DNA of 28,216 nt from an uncultured Prevotella sp. (GTDB lineage Bacteria; Bacteroidota; Bacteroidia; Bacteroidales; Bacteroidaceae). Location of the stretch: positions 1 to 28,216 of the forward strand of contig CAKQDQ010000021.1 of assembly GCA_934229335.1 (NCBI GenBank), read 5' to 3'. The notes under the pieces are model-generated. The model did not search any database, was not told where the DNA came from, and saw nothing but the letters and a program-made list of their open reading frames with translations. The translations under genes and the position numbers were made by a program. Below are positions 26,046-28,216 of this stretch, in pieces (position 1 is the stretch's first letter; every line of letters begins with the position of its first letter).

Positions 26046-27218
26046 ATGATAATATCCATGATAATATCATTGAATATAATAATAATAGCAGCGGTGTTGC
26101 TGGTGCTTGCACTGGCGACTCCGCTGTTTTCACCCTTTTTCCGTAAAGTAGAGGAAGAGGAGGTGAGTGGCGATGACAACGCTGATGGGGGCAGTGTGCC
26201 TCCTGTGTCAATAGTTTTAACCGACCATGATAGCTCCTTTCATTTGAAGCAGGTGTTGCCACAGCTGTTGGCACAGGATTATCCTGGCGACTATCAGGTA
26301 ATAGTAGTGATAGACAGAAGTGATAGCGAGTCTGAAGACGTATTGAAATTACACGCCTCCGACCCACATCTTTACTATACAATGCTGCCAGATACATCGC
26401 GTTACTTGAGTAGAAAGAAGTTAGGAATAACGCTTGGTATACGTGCCGCAAGGTATGACTGGGTGCTCGTAACCGACGTACACAGCATACCTTCGTCAGA
26501 ACATTGGCTGGAGAACATGGCGCGTCATTGCTCTGACAATGTCAACATGGTGCTTGGAATGTCGCTGTATGGCGATGATTGTCCATCGTACTTTAGGTAC
26601 GACCAAGTGCGTACCATGTTGTATAACCTCAGAATGGCGCAACAAGCAACACCATTCAGCAGCAACCAGTCGGTGGTAATGTTGCGTAAGAGCGAGTTCT
26701 TCGCAGCCAGTGGCTTTAGAGGTAATCTGGAATATACACGTGCTGAGTTTGAGTTCTTGGTCAATAAGTTCGGCAAAGAAGGTGCTTGTGCGTTGGCAAT
26801 AGAGCCTGAGGCATGGATGAAAGCCATTAAACCATCAAGCAAGAGATGGCGCATGAGGCAGTTGTTTGCCCTTGACGCTATGAGCGGAATGAGGAGAACA
26901 GCAAGCTATCGCTGGCTTCGTAGAGTAGATTTAGGCTTTATGCATCTGTATAATCTGTTGACTCTGGCGGCTATAATATATGCAGCGGTGATGCTACCAG
27001 AACTTAACGGCATCGTATTGATGGCTGCTTCTTTGCTCTTTTGGGTGGTATCAAACGTTGAACGCGCTTTTATCTATCGCCCCATGTTACGATATTTCGA
27101 TTGCGTCAGTCCATTTGCGGCTGTAATGCAGGACTTAACGTTAGGCTATCGTAACATAATAATGCGACTGAGGTATGCTTTCGCTGATAGAAACGACTTC
27201 ATTACGCATAAGTTGTAG
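26046..27218 (+). CDS. Membrane-anchored GT2-type glycosyltransferase
   Basis: The 390-residue protein starts with a hydrophobic segment (SLNIIIIAAVLLVLALATPL) and has two more hydrophobic segments near the C-terminus (about 300-345). Between them is a GT2 fold: PPVSIVLTDHDSSFHLKQVL, YQVIVVIDRSDSESED, and WVLVTDVHSIPSSEHW, where DVH replaces the common DxD/DAD metal motif. A downstream acid-containing stretch is EYTRAEFEFLVNKFG, with SKRWRMRQ in the place of the QxxRW box. It would transfer a sugar at the membrane in envelope glycan synthesis; donor and acceptor are unknown. The start codon region contains a 12-bp duplication, giving M-I-I-S twice. The next gene also encodes a glycosyltransferase-like protein. 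Confidence 0.82.
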   Translation: MIISMIISLNIIIIAAVLLVLALATPLFSPFFRKVEEEEVSGDDNADGGSVPPVSIVLTDHDSSFHLKQVLPQLLAQDYPGDYQVIVVIDRSDSESEDVLKLHASDPHLYYTMLPDTSRYLSRKKLGITLGIRAARYDWVLVTDVHSIPSSEHWLENMARHCSDNVNMVLGMSLYGDDCPSYFRYDQVRTMLYNLRMAQQATPFSSNQSVVMLRKSEFFAASGFRGNLEYTRAEFEFLVNKFGKEGACALAIEPEAWMKAIKPSSKRWRMRQLFALDAMSGMRRTASYRWLRRVDLGFMHLYNLLTLAAIIYAAVMLPELNGIVLMAASLLFWVVSNVERAFIYRPMLRYFDCVSPFAAVMQDLTLGYRNIIMRLRYAFADRNDFITHKL

Positions 27219-27259
27219 AGCTTAATTATCGTTACATAACACCTTAAAGACTTCATACA

Positions 27260-28216
27260 TTGCGCATACTTCATTACATAACAAATTTCACTCATGCGGC
27301 AGGACCGCAGACACAGATGGTAAGGGCAATCATTATGGCTACATCAAAGGTAGCTGAGAATGTCCTTGTTACCTGTGTTCCGCTTGATGAGAGTGTAGTA
27401 AGGGTGTTGGAAGACCAGGGTAATGTGACTGTGCGACAGCTGCACTGGAGCAAGAAGCGTGATGTGTTCGCCCCCGTTAGATTCTTCTTTAGTGTTGATA
27501 AAGCTATAAAGTCTGTGCGCCCTGACGTGATACACGTGCATGGAGCGTGGGACTGGCGTGCGGCGATGGTAGAGCGATTGGCGAGACACCATAGCATAGT
27601 GTCAATAGTATCGCTACACCGTGGCTTGTCACCAGAGCTTGTCGGTATCGACTTTTGGAAGGAAAAGTTGCCTAAACTCATTGCATACCAAATATGGATG
27701 GTACGTAACTGTACCGCTGTTATTGCTGATAATAAGAGCGAATATGACATAATAACATCGTTGTTGCATAAGAAAAGGGTAGAGCTGTTGCCAGCTTCTA
27801 CCGACGATGGAGATTATACCGAACAGTTACGAAAGGTGCTTATGGGTACTTATCGCAAGTGTTTGGACACCGTATATGGCAATAAGCTGACGAAGAAGGA
27901 GCATAATGTCGTAATGACAGCGGTGAGGGCATATCTGGCTGACGATGACATTGAGACGCCATTGCCAAATGTAGAAGGGGTGTCTTACCGCAGAATATTC
28001 TTTCATGCCTATGATGAAGACGTGACAGAGCTATTCATTGAAGGCTGTAAAAAGATGCAGTTGACGTTGCCACCGCCATTAGATATGGAGAAAACGCCAC
28101 GTTATCGCAATCCAAAAGCAAAAGAACGTGGTGCGTTAGCTGACGCGAAGGTATCGGTGAAGAATATTCGTATTCCTGAAGCACAGGTAGAAGAACGCAA
28201 TGCTGTGACGTTAATC
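27260..28216 (+). CDS. GT4-like glycosyltransferase, TTG start, 3'-truncated by window edge
   Basis: The frame is open to the last base and 319 codons are visible. The first in-frame ATG is at 27317, but starting there would remove RILHYITNF and AAGPQTQ, which match the N-terminal GT-B acceptor-loop region of GT4 enzymes. A TTG at 27260, 12 bases after an in-frame stop, gives this complete N-terminus. HVHGAWDW (from residue 92) and CTAVIADNKSEYDII fit the N-terminal Rossmann half. After about residue 190 the visible sequence lacks the usual donor-site EX7E region and instead contains EDVTELFIEGCKKMQLTLPP. A partner GT2 gene lies 41 bp upstream, so envelope glycan synthesis is likely. Confidence 0.75.
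   Translation, partial: MRILHYITNFTHAAGPQTQMVRAIIMATSKVAENVLVTCVPLDESVVRVLEDQGNVTVRQLHWSKKRDVFAPVRFFFSVDKAIKSVRPDVIHVHGAWDWRAAMVERLARHHSIVSIVSLHRGLSPELVGIDFWKEKLPKLIAYQIWMVRNCTAVIADNKSEYDIITSLLHKKRVELLPASTDDGDYTEQLRKVLMGTYRKCLDTVYGNKLTKKEHNVVMTAVRAYLADDDIETPLPNVEGVSYRRIFFHAYDEDVTELFIEGCKKMQLTLPPPLDMEKTPRYRNPKAKERGALADAKVSVKNIRIPEAQVEERNAVTLI

Overview
The window looks like a chromosomal segment of a Bacteroidales bacterium, most likely Prevotella or a close relative. The evidence is repeated promoter -7 elements of the Bacteroidota type TAnnTTTG (upstream of trmD, ligA, the AAA+ ATPase, radA, the substrate-binding lipoprotein and hisH), weak or absent Shine-Dalgarno sequences, moderate GC, and families typical of gut or rumen Bacteroidales (GH43 hydrolase, NADP malic enzyme fused to a phosphotransacetylase domain, LPP20/NTF2-like envelope proteins). 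The genus is inferred. The window holds no rRNA, tRNA, CRISPR array, integrase or transposase.

Layout. (1) 1-3103: three co-oriented genes for probably exported proteins of unknown function (the first cut by the window edge), closed by a strong stem-loop shared with convergent trmD. (2) 3172-9843: trmD and ligA diverge from a 116-bp promoter region. Downstream of ligA lies a translationally coupled trio: type II pantothenate kinase, an uncharacterised ATP-grasp protein and a secreted GH43 glycosidase, each overlapping the next by 4 bp, closed by a terminator. (3) 9844-11314: a 379-bp gene-free gap carrying inverted repeats, then a solitary AAA+ ATPase. (4) 11398-16509, minus strand: a small outer-membrane barrel gene just after maf, then maeB, then radA. 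A G-quadruplex-like tract lies just upstream of the maf start. (5) 16648-19586: an orphan NMT1/SsuA-like lipoprotein followed by a TPR protein. (6) 19651-22676: the later part of histidine biosynthesis, hisH-hisA-hisF-hisI-hisE, interrupted between hisA and hisF by four 22-bp tandem repeats. (7) 22744-26010: ftsE-like ATPase, monofunctional aspartokinase and diaminopimelate decarboxylase. (8) 26046-28216: a membrane-anchored GT2 glycosyltransferase and a 3'-truncated GT-B-like glycosyltransferase that apparently starts at TTG.

How the genes work together. HisH and HisF form the imidazole-glycerol-phosphate synthase; HisE, HisI and HisA supply its substrate; hisG, hisD, hisC and hisB are not here. 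LysC and LysA are the first and last enzymes of the diaminopimelate/lysine route and so also feed peptidoglycan synthesis. FtsE and the two glycosyltransferases add further envelope functions. LigA, RadA and TrmD are housekeeping information-processing enzymes.

The most unusual points are: the GCGAAAGC-containing repeat family at two intergenic loci; hisI and hisE lying in the same frame separated only by tandem stop codons; the PanK/ATP-grasp/GH43 coupled trio; the G-rich tract before maf; a clamp-binding-like C-terminus on LigA; and the last gene, whose N-terminus is recovered only with a TTG start. I did not find a clear, wholly new multi-gene defence or mobile system.
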